Counted from the first letter of the stretch, positions 1-7,752 are shown. The stretch: 22,014 nt of DNA from Planctomycetota bacterium (GCA_030740295.1 JASLXP010000736.1:1-22014); one strand, 5' to 3'. The notes: generated by a model from the letters alone, not told the origin. Numbers and translations: made by a program.

Positions 1-42
1 TGATTCGGGCCTGCCGGGCAGACTGTGAGCCAGGTATTCCAT
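1..42 (-). CDS. Partial gene cut by window edge; possible Cas3 HD-domain N-terminus
   Basis: The minus strand is open from an ATG at 42 to the left edge and reads MEYLAHSLPGRPES. An in-frame ATG at 54 would add four residues, but the ATG at 42 has the better ribosome site, AAGG five bases upstream. A tyrosine followed closely by Ala-His-Ser within the first ten residues, then a Pro-Gly-x-Pro-Glu-Ser stretch, is how many CRISPR-associated Cas3 nuclease-helicases begin; the His lies at the start of the HD nuclease domain. That likeness is from memory of the family and rests on only 14 residues. If right, the rest of the gene, and perhaps other cas genes and an array, lie to the left. A chance match is possible. 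Confidence 0.4.
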   Translation of the reverse strand, partial: MEYLAHSLPGRPES

Positions 43-278
43 ATCCGCCTTCATGTGAAGTGTTCCATCGATTGCGCGTTTTACTCCTTATTCATCGCGC
101 CTACTGCCGCGACGCCTCGGGTGAAGTAGTATGCGCCATCAGTGCCTCAGGAAGCTACCTAAATCTGGCTATGCTGTAAAGAGCTGATTTTGAATTCTGA
201 TCTGGCTCTGAATCTCGTCGCGATGTAGCGGCATCGTGGTGCGCGCTCTCCGGGGCTTTGGACAACTCGTCAGAAGTG

Positions 279-299
279 ATGCCACTTTGATTGTGGCAT
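279..299 (-). other. Small hairpin 3' of anmK
   Basis: ATGCCAC and GTGGCAT form a perfect 7-bp stem around a 7-base loop, 11 bases downstream of the anmK stop. There is no clear T-run after it on the minus strand, so it is not a textbook intrinsic terminator; it could end or stabilise the anmK transcript. The rest of 43-309 shows no convincing gene. Confidence 0.35.
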
Positions 300-309
300 T
301 CAGATTACT

Positions 310-1551
310 TCATCGGGCCCCGCCCCAGACCACCTTGCCTAACACGACTGGGCGGTCGGCTCCTGTGGCGGATGGTAGATTGTTGGGACGGCCGTCGATG
401 GTTTCGCTGGCGAGGATGGCGAAGGCGATGGCTTCTTTGGCGGAGGATGGGAGACCGAACTCGTCGGATGTCGTGACTCGGCTGCGGTCCTGGAAGGCGG
501 ATTGAAGGCCGTGCATGATGGTTTGGTTTTTTGCGCCGCCGCCGCTGACGATGATTTCGTCTATGGGGCCGTTGGGAAGGAGGAAGCGCTCGTAGCTGAG
601 ACGGATGGATTCGACCGTGAACGCGGTGGCCGTGGCCATGATGTCGTGGTCGCTCAAGTCGAGGACATTTGCCTTTTCCAGGACGGTCTCGACGAATTCC
701 TGCCCGAAGAGCTCACGCCCGGTGCTTTTGGGTGGCGGATATTCGAAGTATGGATGGGCGAGTAATTCGTTAAGCAAATCGGGGCACGCTCGGCCGCGGG
801 CGGCGGATTCGCCCCGGTCGTCGAAGGTCTCTTTGCCGGCGGTGAGCTTGGTCATGAGCGCGTCAAGCAGCATGTTGCCCGGGCCGGTATCGAAGGCGAT
901 GACCTGTTCGGGCGAGCAACCGGGCGGCAGCCAGGTGACGTTGCCGATGCCTCCGATGTTCTGGATGGCCCGACCGTTCCGGCCGTCACGTAACAGCAGG
1001 TAATCGACGTACGGAATCAGCGGGGCGCCCTGTCCGCCCGCGGCCACATCCATGGGTCGGAAATCTGCGACGACGGGGACGCCGAGCGATTCGGCGATGA
1101 TGGATGGCTCACCGATTTGCAGGGTCGCTCCATATTCCGGCAGATGATGGATCGTCTGGCCGTGTGAGCCGATGAGGTCGATGTCTTCGAGTGGAATGGA
1201 CGCCTCTGTCGCGGCGGCTCTAATGGCTTCGGTGTAGACGCGGGCGAGCTCGAAATTGGTGATGCAGAGCTGGTCGATGCGGCTGGTTTCGACTTCGGCG
1301 AGCGCGAGGAGTCTCGAGCGGAATTCCGGATCGAATGGAATCTCGGAGAAGTGCCGGAGCTGGAATTCGATCCTCTGCCCGCTGCGCTCAATTTCGACGA
1401 ATGCTACATCCACCCCATCGCAGGATGTACCGGACATCAGGCCAACCACGAGCCTGGGGTCCTTGGCCTGGAATGCCTGTGGTAAGAAGCCATCGCGGAG
1501 CGCCGGGCCTGCGTCCTCCCCGTCTCGGAGCGTCGAGCCCACGTCGCTCAC
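310..1551 (-). CDS. anmK: Anhydro-N-acetylmuramic acid kinase
   Basis: Cytoplasmic kinase that cleaves the 1,6-anhydro ring of anhydro-MurNAc while phosphorylating it to MurNAc-6-phosphate, in peptidoglycan recycling. The family hallmarks are all visible: the ATP-binding GLMSGTSCDGVD near the N-terminus, GQTIHH, VADFRPMD carrying the likely catalytic Asp, NIGGIGNVTWLP, and DTGPGNMLLD followed by FDDRGESA. The chosen start is a GTG at 1551 that overlaps the recQ stop as GTGA, giving 413 residues; an ATG at 1605 lies inside recQ and is less likely. About 28 residues precede the usual family start and include a duplicated 10-residue motif (VGSTLRDGE / AGPALRDGF), absent from typical AnmK as I know it. 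The gene is probably translated by coupling to recQ. Function is near certain; the exact N-terminus is not, since translation could begin nearer the conserved core. Confidence 0.93.
   Translation of the reverse strand: MSDVGSTLRDGEDAGPALRDGFLPQAFQAKDPRLVVGLMSGTSCDGVDVAFVEIERSGQRIEFQLRHFSEIPFDPEFRSRLLALAEVETSRIDQLCITNFELARVYTEAIRAAATEASIPLEDIDLIGSHGQTIHHLPEYGATLQIGEPSIIAESLGVPVVADFRPMDVAAGGQGAPLIPYVDYLLLRDGRNGRAIQNIGGIGNVTWLPPGCSPEQVIAFDTGPGNMLLDALMTKLTAGKETFDDRGESAARGRACPDLLNELLAHPYFEYPPPKSTGRELFGQEFVETVLEKANVLDLSDHDIMATATAFTVESIRLSYERFLLPNGPIDEIIVSGGGAKNQTIMHGLQSAFQDRSRVTTSDEFGLPSSAKEAIAFAILASETIDGRPNNLPSATGADRPVVLGKVVWGGAR
1492..1551. repeat. 30-bp imperfect tandem duplication at anmK 5' end
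   Basis: Two consecutive 30-base units (1492-1521 and 1522-1551) share the core CGGAGCG-CG-GCC--CGTC. They encode the repeated LRDG motif in the AnmK N-terminal extension. This may be a decayed intergenic repeat read through as coding sequence. Repeat similarity is seen directly; the origin is inferred. Confidence 0.55.
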
Positions 1552-2957
1552 TCGTCTTCCTCCAGAAAGTAGTGGCTGAGGAATGCTTTGCGGTCGTCTT
1601 CGCAACGGATGAATTCGACTACTTTCTGCAATCGCATGAGATCGTTCATTCGTTTGTCCTGACGGCTCTCCTCCGAGACTTTCTCGGGGTCGATGGGGTC
1701 GACGAATCGGAATCGTTCGATCTCTTCAGAGGGCTCGATGACTCCGAGTTTCTCGAGCTCACGCATGGCATATTCGGCGCGCAGGTCGCCGCGGTTCCTG
1801 AAGACGAGGTGGTCGCGGAGCCCATCTGCATTCATTTCGTGGGGAAGGTCCTGGTGTGCCTCAAAGTAATCGGCGGAGCGCACCAGAAAATCTTTGTCCG
1901 GGTTCATCCAATCGACGAACTGCTGCTGAATGGCCAGGTCGTCCATATCGTAGAGCAGGAGGCATTTTGATGGCAGGCCATCACGACCGGCCCTGCCGAC
2001 TTCCTGGTAGTAGGCTTCCACCGAGCCGGGCACCTGCGCGTGGATGACGTAACGGATGTCCGGCTTGTCGACGCCCATTCCGAAAGCATTGGTCGCGCAG
2101 AGCACCTGCGGCTCGCCGTGAATGAACTCGTCGTAGACCGTTTTCTTTTCGTCGGGGCGCAGTTGCCCGTGATAGAGGCGGACGTTGTGGTCCCGTTCCC
2201 TGAGGCCCTGGGCAAAGCGTTCCATGTCCTTGATGAGCGTGAAGTAAATGATGCCCGTGCCCGGGTGGGAGTTAATGACCCCTTCCATCAGATCGAGCTT
2301 CTGGTCTTCCTGCCAGACTTCTTCGACTTCGAGGGACAGGTTGGGGCGTTCGATGCCGGTAAAGTAGAGCGGCATTTCGTCTCGGGTAACTCCGATCACA
2401 TCACGAATGTCGCGCTGGACTTCCGGAGTGGCCGTGGCTGTGAGCGCCACGGTAGTCGGGTTGCCAAGGAGTTTGCGATATTCGCCGACCAGGCTGTAAT
2501 CCGGCCGGAAGTCGTGTCCCCATTTGCTGATGCAGTGGGCTTCATCGACGGCGAGGAGGGAGATTGTGACCTGTTTGAGCGCGTCAAGGAATTCCGGTTT
2601 ACGGAAGCGTTCGGGGGTGACGTAGATGAGCTTGAATTCACCGGAGGCGAGCTGGTCGTAGCGGCGTTGCCGTTCTTCCGGAGTCAGCGTCGAATTAATG
2701 TAGGAGGCGGCGACTCCCCTGGCTCGAAGCGCGCTGACCTGGTCTTCCATGAGCGCAATGAGCGGGCTCATTACCAGGGCGGTGTCCGGGAAACAGAGCG
2801 CGGGCACCTGATAGCAGAGGCTCTTGCCACTGCCCGTAGGCCAGACGACCTGGGCATGACCGCCGTCGAGGATTCTGCAGATCACTTCTTCCTGAACAGG
2901 ATAGAAGCCGGAATGCCCGAAGACCTGGGTGAGAGTCTGCTTTGCCTGCTCGAACAT
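1548..2957 (-). CDS. recQ: RecQ-family ATP-dependent 3'-5' DNA helicase, short form
   Basis: Superfamily 2 helicase that unwinds recombination and repair intermediates. In order: Walker A PTGSGKS (residues 40-46), SPLIALMEDQ, the YVTPER motif, DEAH (138-141), the RecQ-specific aromatic-rich loop ISKWGHDFRPDY (143-154), TATAT, and motif VI QEVGRAGRDG (318-327). At 469 residues it is much shorter than E. coli RecQ (about 610). The RecQ-Ct zinc module usually has four Cys; here the first is present (C452, in FIRCEDDRKAFLSHYF), but the protein ends where the following CxxC...C cluster would lie. There is no winged-helix or HRDC region after it. A 70-residue region between the helicase core and C452 looks lineage-specific. 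No Shine-Dalgarno precedes the ATG. It is first in an operon with anmK through a 4-base stop/start overlap. Confidence 0.92.
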   Translation of the reverse strand: MFEQAKQTLTQVFGHSGFYPVQEEVICRILDGGHAQVVWPTGSGKSLCYQVPALCFPDTALVMSPLIALMEDQVSALRARGVAASYINSTLTPEERQRRYDQLASGEFKLIYVTPERFRKPEFLDALKQVTISLLAVDEAHCISKWGHDFRPDYSLVGEYRKLLGNPTTVALTATATPEVQRDIRDVIGVTRDEMPLYFTGIERPNLSLEVEEVWQEDQKLDLMEGVINSHPGTGIIYFTLIKDMERFAQGLRERDHNVRLYHGQLRPDEKKTVYDEFIHGEPQVLCATNAFGMGVDKPDIRYVIHAQVPGSVEAYYQEVGRAGRDGLPSKCLLLYDMDDLAIQQQFVDWMNPDKDFLVRSADYFEAHQDLPHEMNADGLRDHLVFRNRGDLRAEYAMRELEKLGVIEPSEEIERFRFVDPIDPEKVSEESRQDKRMNDLMRLQKVVEFIRCEDDRKAFLSHYFLEEDE

Positions 2958-2980
2958 CCGGGGAGGTTAATGGTTTTGCA

Positions 2981-3013
2981 GGGAAAGAGAAAATGGCGGA
3001 GGGGGAGGGAGGG
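2981..3013. other. Purine-rich, G-run tract upstream of recQ
   Basis: The plus strand is almost all purine over 33 bases and ends in GGAGGGGGAGGGAGGG (2998-3013). Those G-runs could stack as a two-tetrad quadruplex. It lies 24-56 bases upstream of the recQ start, on the template strand of recQ. Confidence 0.5.
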
Positions 3014-3080
3014 TGAATGGTGGAATGGTGAATGGTGAATGGTGAATGGTGAATGGTGAATGGTGAATGGGGTGAATGGG
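3011..3080. repeat. Heptanucleotide tandem repeat (TGGTGAA)
   Basis: Six perfect TGGTGAA copies occupy 3026-3067, flanked by degenerate copies on both sides (GGGTGAA, TGGTGGAA, TGGGGTGAA). It lies about 55-120 bases upstream of recQ, outside any supported gene. Copy number in such arrays can vary by slippage. Confidence 0.9.
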
Positions 3081-3476
3081 GAAAGGGTGAATGAGTTTCT
3101 CTGCGCACAGGCTGAATGAAGCCGGAAACTGCAATCCTGTCTTCTCTGACTGAAGCTGAGATGCAGAGATCGACTCTCAAGCCCCTTTAATATAGATACT
3201 TGCGGAAGCCGCAGGGCTGAAACTGCTGCGCTATGAACGTCATCGTGTCCGGGCTGAGTGAATTCTGAGTCTGCGCACCGATTCGCTGATGTGATTTGCC
3301 ACACATCGCAAATGACGAATTCGTGCAAGGATGCTAAACAGTCCCAGTCTTTTACGATAATCACTGCAACATGGTCGGTTCAGCATCGCGGGCAGACTGT
3401 GGATAACCTGAGCCGCATTAAAGCCCTCCCAGCGCGGCATCAGATTTTTGGTCCCTCCTAACTGAACGGTATTGAT
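3081..3476. other. Intergenic region, no gene seen
   Basis: About 400 bases between the recQ upstream repeat and the GGDEF-like gene. Short open frames exist on both strands but resemble no protein I recognise and have no convincing ribosome sites. It presumably holds divergent promoters for recQ and the GGDEF-like gene; I could not identify a good -35/-10 pair. Confidence 0.5.
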
Positions 3477-4247
3477 GTGTCCACGCACTCTCAGACCGAG
3501 ATCAAACCGATCCTCGATGTAAGAAAGCGGATCCGAAAACTAGGCATGTTCGCCGGTTTCATGACCATTGTTTACTTCGTGGTCATGTGTCTTCGGCTTG
3601 TCCTTCTGCCGCCGATATCTCACCTGGATGTCGCGGGCATGGTGCTCATTACAACGGGCGCATTTCTGATCACCTGGGGGCTGCTGAGCTGCTCTCAATA
3701 TATCGCTTACAATGCCTCCCCGCGTACCTCTCGCATTGTTTTCCGAGATGAAGAGACCGGCCTTTTTACCTCGCGCTATCTGGTCGAGCGGCTGCACGAT
3801 GAGATTTCACGTGCGTCCAGGCACTCCACCATTTTCAGCGTGCTGTTCATCCGGCTGCAGGGCATGGAAAAAGTCCAGGAAGAAGACGGTACCAAGGCTG
3901 CGCAGAATCTCTGGCGTGAGATCTCCTTGACGATTCGGTCGGTGATTCGCCGTGAGGACATCCCCGCACGGTGGGGTTCTGAATCTGTGCTCCTGTTTCT
4001 GCCTAATACCGAGTTTCTTGAAAGTTACATGCTTGCCGAACGTCTTGAATCCGTCCTCGGCGCGGAGAATCTATGCCGTGCAGAGAATGGCGCCTTCGAT
4101 GTCGTAATCGGTTGTGCGACCTACCCGTTTGATGGCAACGATGTGGTCGGGCTGGTGAGATTTGCCGAGGCAGCCGCGCATCGCAACAACGATTCGCTGG
4201 CAGATTTCGGCCCCCTCCACGACCGTCTGACTTCCCTCAGCGACTGA
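3477..4247 (+). CDS. Membrane-anchored degenerate GGDEF-domain protein
   Basis: Two hydrophobic segments (about residues 23-44 and 52-71) form an N-terminal membrane hairpin, followed by a cytoplasmic GGDEF-fold domain (about 90-250) starting at the typical D-x-x-TGLFTSRYL. Active diguanylate cyclases have GG[DE]EF; the equivalent here is GSESV, within ARWGSESVLLFLP (164-176). The upstream metal/substrate Asp motif (DxDxFK) is replaced by RLQGMEKV. Cyclic-di-GMP synthesis is therefore unlikely; a receptor, scaffold or relic role is more plausible. The start is a GTG at 3477 with no clear Shine-Dalgarno; an ATG at codon 24 (3546), just before the first membrane segment, is an alternative. A promoter lies between it and the next gene, so it is probably transcribed separately. 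Confidence 0.8.
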   Translation: MSTHSQTEIKPILDVRKRIRKLGMFAGFMTIVYFVVMCLRLVLLPPISHLDVAGMVLITTGAFLITWGLLSCSQYIAYNASPRTSRIVFRDEETGLFTSRYLVERLHDEISRASRHSTIFSVLFIRLQGMEKVQEEDGTKAAQNLWREISLTIRSVIRREDIPARWGSESVLLFLPNTEFLESYMLAERLESVLGAENLCRAENGAFDVVIGCATYPFDGNDVVGLVRFAEAAAHRNNDSLADFGPLHDRLTSLSD

Positions 4248-4276
4248 GCAAAGTTCTGTCCCGCTCACTTTCCCTG

Positions 4277-4304
4277 TTGTTTCCCATCCGCGGCTCGATA
4301 TAAA
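4277..4304 (+). promoter_or_regulatory. Candidate sigma70 promoter for the Gfo/Idh gene
   Basis: TTGTTT (4277-4282), a 16-bp spacer and TATAAA (4299-4304). The predicted start of transcription near 4311 would give a leader of about 30 bases, which includes a strong GGGGGAG ribosome site before the ATG at 4342. Confidence 0.5.
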
Positions 4305-4341
4305 ATTCCCTGATTCAGACCGGCATATCAGGGGGAGACTA

Positions 4342-5319
4342 ATGCCCGAAAATCTTAAATGGGGAATCATCGGCACGGGGAAGATGTCCACACTCTTCAC
4401 TCGTTGTCTGGCGGGTGCGAAGCATGCCAGCCTCTATGGTGTGGCAAGCCGCACCAAAGAAAAGGCGGCCAATTTCGCTGCGGAATTCAACGCGCCGAAT
4501 TTTTGTGGCAGCTATGCGGAACTGATTAAAGATCCAAACGTTGATGTGATTTATGTGGGTACTCCACATACCCTCCACCGGGATTCAGTCCTGGGTGCGC
4601 TGGCCAACGGCAAACACGTCCTCTGCGAAAAGCCGATGGGCGTCTCGCTCATGGAATGCAATGAGATGATCGCCATGGCCCAGAAGACCGGGAAAGTCCT
4701 GCTCGAGGCGTTTATGTATCGCGTTCACCCGCAGACCATCAAGCTGCGGGAGGTCCTTGACAACGAACGTATCGGGGACATCCGGACCATTCGCAGCGCA
4801 TTCTGCTACGGGCTCTTTTCGGATTCCTACAATGTTCGTCTGGACAAGGATCTTCGTGGTGGCGGGCTCTATGATGTCGGGTGTTACTGCATCAATTTCT
4901 CGCGACTGGTCGCAGGCGCGGAGCCCACCAGGGTCGAAGCGCTCTGGCAGGTGGGCGAGGAATCCGGGGTCGATGAAACTCTGAACTGCATCATGCAGTT
5001 CCCTTCCGGATCACTGGCGCTTTTCGACATCGGCATCCGCTCCACAGGCAACAGCTACGCGGAAATCATTGGCAGCAAGGGACGCATCATCATTCCCAAT
5101 CCCTGGAAGCCCCATCCGGCCAAGTCCTCTTTTTACGTTTACGCGGAAGACAAAAACGAAGAGGTCGTCATCAACAACGGCGGCAACATTTACTCCCTCG
5201 AGGCCGACCATCTTGCCGAGGTGGTTGCCGGTGAAGCCGAGCCTCTGATTACAGCGAAGGACGCGATGAATAACGCCATCGTTCTCGAACAAATCTGGAA
5301 GCGAATCCATGGCGCCTAA
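4342..5319 (+). CDS. Gfo/Idh/MocA-family NAD(P)-dependent oxidoreductase
   Basis: Cytoplasmic dehydrogenase of the glucose-fructose oxidoreductase / inositol dehydrogenase family, which oxidises or reduces sugars, inositols and related diols. The N-terminal Rossmann fold carries WGIIGTGKM (7-15). The YVGTPHTLHRD segment and the family EKP signature (96-98) follow, K97 being the usual catalytic lysine. The C-terminal half has the beta-sheet domain start RGGGLYDVGCYCINFSRL. Length (325) is normal. The ribosome site (GGGGGA, seven bases before the ATG) is one of the strongest in the window. Substrate cannot be deduced; similarity to trans-dihydrodiol dehydrogenase-like members is possible. It overlaps the downstream acetyltransferase by 11 bases, so the two are co-transcribed and probably coupled. 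Confidence 0.92.
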   Translation: MPENLKWGIIGTGKMSTLFTRCLAGAKHASLYGVASRTKEKAANFAAEFNAPNFCGSYAELIKDPNVDVIYVGTPHTLHRDSVLGALANGKHVLCEKPMGVSLMECNEMIAMAQKTGKVLLEAFMYRVHPQTIKLREVLDNERIGDIRTIRSAFCYGLFSDSYNVRLDKDLRGGGLYDVGCYCINFSRLVAGAEPTRVEALWQVGEESGVDETLNCIMQFPSGSLALFDIGIRSTGNSYAEIIGSKGRIIIPNPWKPHPAKSSFYVYAEDKNEEVVINNGGNIYSLEADHLAEVVAGEAEPLITAKDAMNNAIVLEQIWKRIHGA

Positions 5320-5785
5320 ATACAAAATTCGTCTCGCCAATGCCGAAGATGCTGAAGCCATCGTGCAGTTCAACGCCCTGATGGCTAAAGAAACCGAAGA
5401 CAAAGAGCTTGACATCGAAACGCTTCGCCGAGGTGTGCGCTCAGTCTTTGCCCGCGGCGACCGCGGCTTCTACGTCGTCGCTGTATCGGAAGACAAAGTC
5501 ATCGCCCAGCTCCTGGTCACATTTGAATGGAGTGACTGGCGTGCCGCGTGGTTCTGGTGGATTCAGAGCGTCTACGTGATAGCGGAACGTCGCAGAGAGG
5601 GTATCTACCGTGGCCTCTATAAATTCGTGAAACGCGTGTCCCTTAAGCGCGGCAGCGTCTGCGGATTTCGCCTCTACGTGGAGCGCGAAAACGACATCGC
5701 GCAGACCGTCTATCAGAACCTGGGCATGGAAAAATCACACTACGATATGTATGAGGAGAGCAACGGCTCTCCGGCCGCTGAATAG
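5309..5785 (+). CDS. GNAT-family N-acetyltransferase
   Basis: A 158-residue protein with the GNAT fold: an N-terminal KIRLANAEDAEAIVQFN strand-helix typical of the family, the central strand QSVYVIAERR leading into the acetyl-CoA pyrophosphate loop RRREGIYRGLY (motif A), and a C-terminal RLYVERENDIAQTVYQNLGM (motif B). It transfers an acetyl group from acetyl-CoA to an amine; the acceptor is unknown. The ATG at 5309 lies inside the end of the oxidoreductase frame, suggesting translational coupling. The gene converges with the GH127 gene; only 53 bases separate them. Confidence 0.9.
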   Translation: MAPKYKIRLANAEDAEAIVQFNALMAKETEDKELDIETLRRGVRSVFARGDRGFYVVAVSEDKVIAQLLVTFEWSDWRAAWFWWIQSVYVIAERRREGIYRGLYKFVKRVSLKRGSVCGFRLYVERENDIAQTVYQNLGMEKSHYDMYEESNGSPAAE

Positions 5786-5838
5786 ACCCGGCACAGGCAA
5801 CGGCATTCTGGCGCATTCGGCTACGGTGTGTGAGATGC

Positions 5839-7752
5839 TCAGGGTCGGCCGCTTCGCAGCGGATTGGTTCGGCTGAAGCCGGTCTTGTCTACACCTTCGA
5901 TTTTCAGCCACGAACGGTACGGTGATCCCCCTTCGCCGGCGCTGCCAAAATCGCACAGACGTAACTTCTCTCCGGTGGCGGATTGATATTCCACAAGCAG
6001 ACGGGGTGGAAAGACATCATCGGGCTTTGCGACTTTGCCCTTGAGCTTTCGCGCGTCAAGGGCCGGGACGTCCGCCGGGTCCATGGTGTTGAATCTGCGG
6101 TCGTAAGTCATCAGCAGCGGGCCCCGAAACATCGAGACCAAGCCTTCGCTTTCTTGCTCGCCGACCCAGAAATGGGGGGACATATCGAGTGACAGCTTCA
6201 CTTGGTCACCGGCCTTCCATTTACGCGTGAGCGCAAGGTAACTGCCGCTGTTGACGGGAACTTTCTTACCATTCAGCCGGGCCTTTGTCGCGGCGGACCA
6301 GTAAGGGATCCGGAGTTTGAGCGTAAACTCCGCGGGCTTTGCCGGCCGGACGGTGAGGCAAATTTTCCCTTTGCGGGGATAGCTGGTTTCCTGCTCGATC
6401 CTGACCGGTGTGCCCGATTCGAGTCTGGTCTTCATTGTGCTGCGGCCATACCAGTTCACTACGATGCCTTCCCCGTCATTCATGAGAGCCCAGTCGCTGA
6501 TGAGGCCCAGCCCCCGCGGGCCATTGACGCTGCAGCAGTTGAGCTCCGGCGTCCCTTCACGGGCCTGAAAAACAATCTCGTGCGCGCTTGCCTTGCGTAA
6601 GCCGTCCATGGGTGTGTTGTAGGTGACCCAGCGCCCGGAGCTCGAATGCAGCCCAACGACTGAATTGAGTGTGGAGATTTCCAGCTCGTCGGCCACGATC
6701 GAACTGCCCGACAACCGGAGCATCTCGACGCTCATTGCGGCCCAGGCGATGGTGCAGCAGGTTTCAATAGCTCCCTGGTGATATGGATTGCCCTGGGCCT
6801 TCTCGCCCGAGGAGAAGCCTCCATTGTTGTGACGGTCAAGGCGCACGATGCTCCACCAGGTGTGCTCGAACGCCTCCCGGTAGCGGGCCTCTCCCGTGAT
6901 CCAGTAGAGCTCAGCCAGAGCCATGATGGGGTGAAGGCTCTCCCAGCGCGGCTTAGGCGTCTCGAAAAACTCGTCGCCGTTGAGCGCGGTCTGCAGGTAG
7001 TCACCAGCCAGGGGAGCGCCATCGGAATCCTTCGCCGAAAATTCATCGACGATCTTGAGCGCAAGGTCGAGATACTTCTGGTCTTTCGTTTTCCTGTAAA
7101 GCAGACAGAGCGAGTGCGCCGGCGCGAGGTTCATCTCAGTAGATCCGGTATCGACGAGGCGCCGGTCGCCTTCCAGGAACATATCGCAGAACAGGTTCCC
7201 GATACGTTTCACGCATCGCAGGGCACGCTTATCACCTGTGTCATCGTGATAGAGAAGCAGCCCGAGCATCACGTGGTAGTGGCCCCAGGAATCCCACGTA
7301 CCGCCGCCGTTTTCTCCACAGTTTGGCGCCCATCCCGTCAGACGGTGCTCGGCCGGAAACGGCCCCAGATAGCCGTCGTCGGCCTGCAGAGAGCAAAGGT
7401 CTTTGACAAACTTATCGAGATGTTCGCGCAGGCAAGAGTCCTGGTTGAGCCGGAGAACCTGCACGGCCGCGGTGAGGTATTTGCCGGCAAATTCCCCCGC
7501 CCAGGGAACGAGGTTCCTTATCGGCAGGCGATCTCGATCACGGAACATCTCGAGCATCCCCGAGTTTGCGTGAGGAGCGACGAGCAACCATTGATGGGTG
7601 ACGCCCTCCAGGTAGTCGCCAAGGGATTTCAGATTGAGGCCGGTAGTAGAATTACGGTCAAAGGTGGGGGTGATCATGGTGATGTGTTGTCGTTGCTCGG
7701 GGAGACGATTCTTAAGCTGGGCTCGTTCGAGATCAGTTTGGGGGCCGATCAC
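5839..7752 (-). CDS. GH127 family (DUF1680) beta-L-arabinofuranosidase-like glycoside hydrolase
   Basis: Retaining glycosidase of the HypBA1 type, which uses a zinc-bound cysteine nucleophile to release L-arabinofuranose from plant-type glycans. Family landmarks: GYLGPFP, NGGGTWDSWGHYHVMLGLL, a Gly-Glu (about residue 317) at the place of the acid/base Glu, GAIETCC supplying the Glu-x-Cys zinc ligands (about 330-332), and NCCSVNGPRG with the zinc and nucleophile Cys pair (about 406-407). The (alpha/alpha)6 barrel is followed by beta-sandwich domains. The active site is complete. The start is uncertain: GTG at 7752 overlaps the stop of a 13-codon frame with a strong ribosome site; TTG 7767 and ATG 7677 are alternatives. 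No signal peptide is evident. The last 12 or so residues are encoded by palindromic repeat DNA. Confidence 0.9.
   Translation of the reverse strand: MIGPQTDLERAQLKNRLPEQRQHITMITPTFDRNSTTGLNLKSLGDYLEGVTHQWLLVAPHANSGMLEMFRDRDRLPIRNLVPWAGEFAGKYLTAAVQVLRLNQDSCLREHLDKFVKDLCSLQADDGYLGPFPAEHRLTGWAPNCGENGGGTWDSWGHYHVMLGLLLYHDDTGDKRALRCVKRIGNLFCDMFLEGDRRLVDTGSTEMNLAPAHSLCLLYRKTKDQKYLDLALKIVDEFSAKDSDGAPLAGDYLQTALNGDEFFETPKPRWESLHPIMALAELYWITGEARYREAFEHTWWSIVRLDRHNNGGFSSGEKAQGNPYHQGAIETCCTIAWAAMSVEMLRLSGSSIVADELEISTLNSVVGLHSSSGRWVTYNTPMDGLRKASAHEIVFQAREGTPELNCCSVNGPRGLGLISDWALMNDGEGIVVNWYGRSTMKTRLESGTPVRIEQETSYPRKGKICLTVRPAKPAEFTLKLRIPYWSAATKARLNGKKVPVNSGSYLALTRKWKAGDQVKLSLDMSPHFWVGEQESEGLVSMFRGPLLMTYDRRFNTMDPADVPALDARKLKGKVAKPDDVFPPRLLVEYQSATGEKLRLCDFGSAGEGGSPYRSWLKIEGVDKTGFSRTNPLRSGRP
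5849..5881. repeat. Paired palindromes (REP-like) inside the 3' end of the GH127 gene
   Basis: CCGCT-TCGC-AGCGG (5849-5862) and CGGCT-GA-AGCCG (5870-5881) are two adjacent perfect hairpins just before the GH127 stop. They encode the protein's C-terminal TGFSRTNPLRSG. The arrangement resembles repetitive extragenic palindromes and may also act as a 3' transcript stabiliser between the convergent genes. Confidence 0.6.

Noticed and set aside
2040..3038. 332-codon plus-strand open frame opposite recQ
   Set aside because: It is the antisense shadow of a helicase with all motifs intact; its translation resembles no family and it runs through the repeat tract.
3011..3080. Heptamer array as a CRISPR array
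   Set aside because: Units are 7 bases and contiguous, with no unique spacers.
3240..3488. Short overlapping frames on both strands in the recQ/GGDEF gap
   Set aside because: No ribosome site, no recognisable composition and no family likeness.
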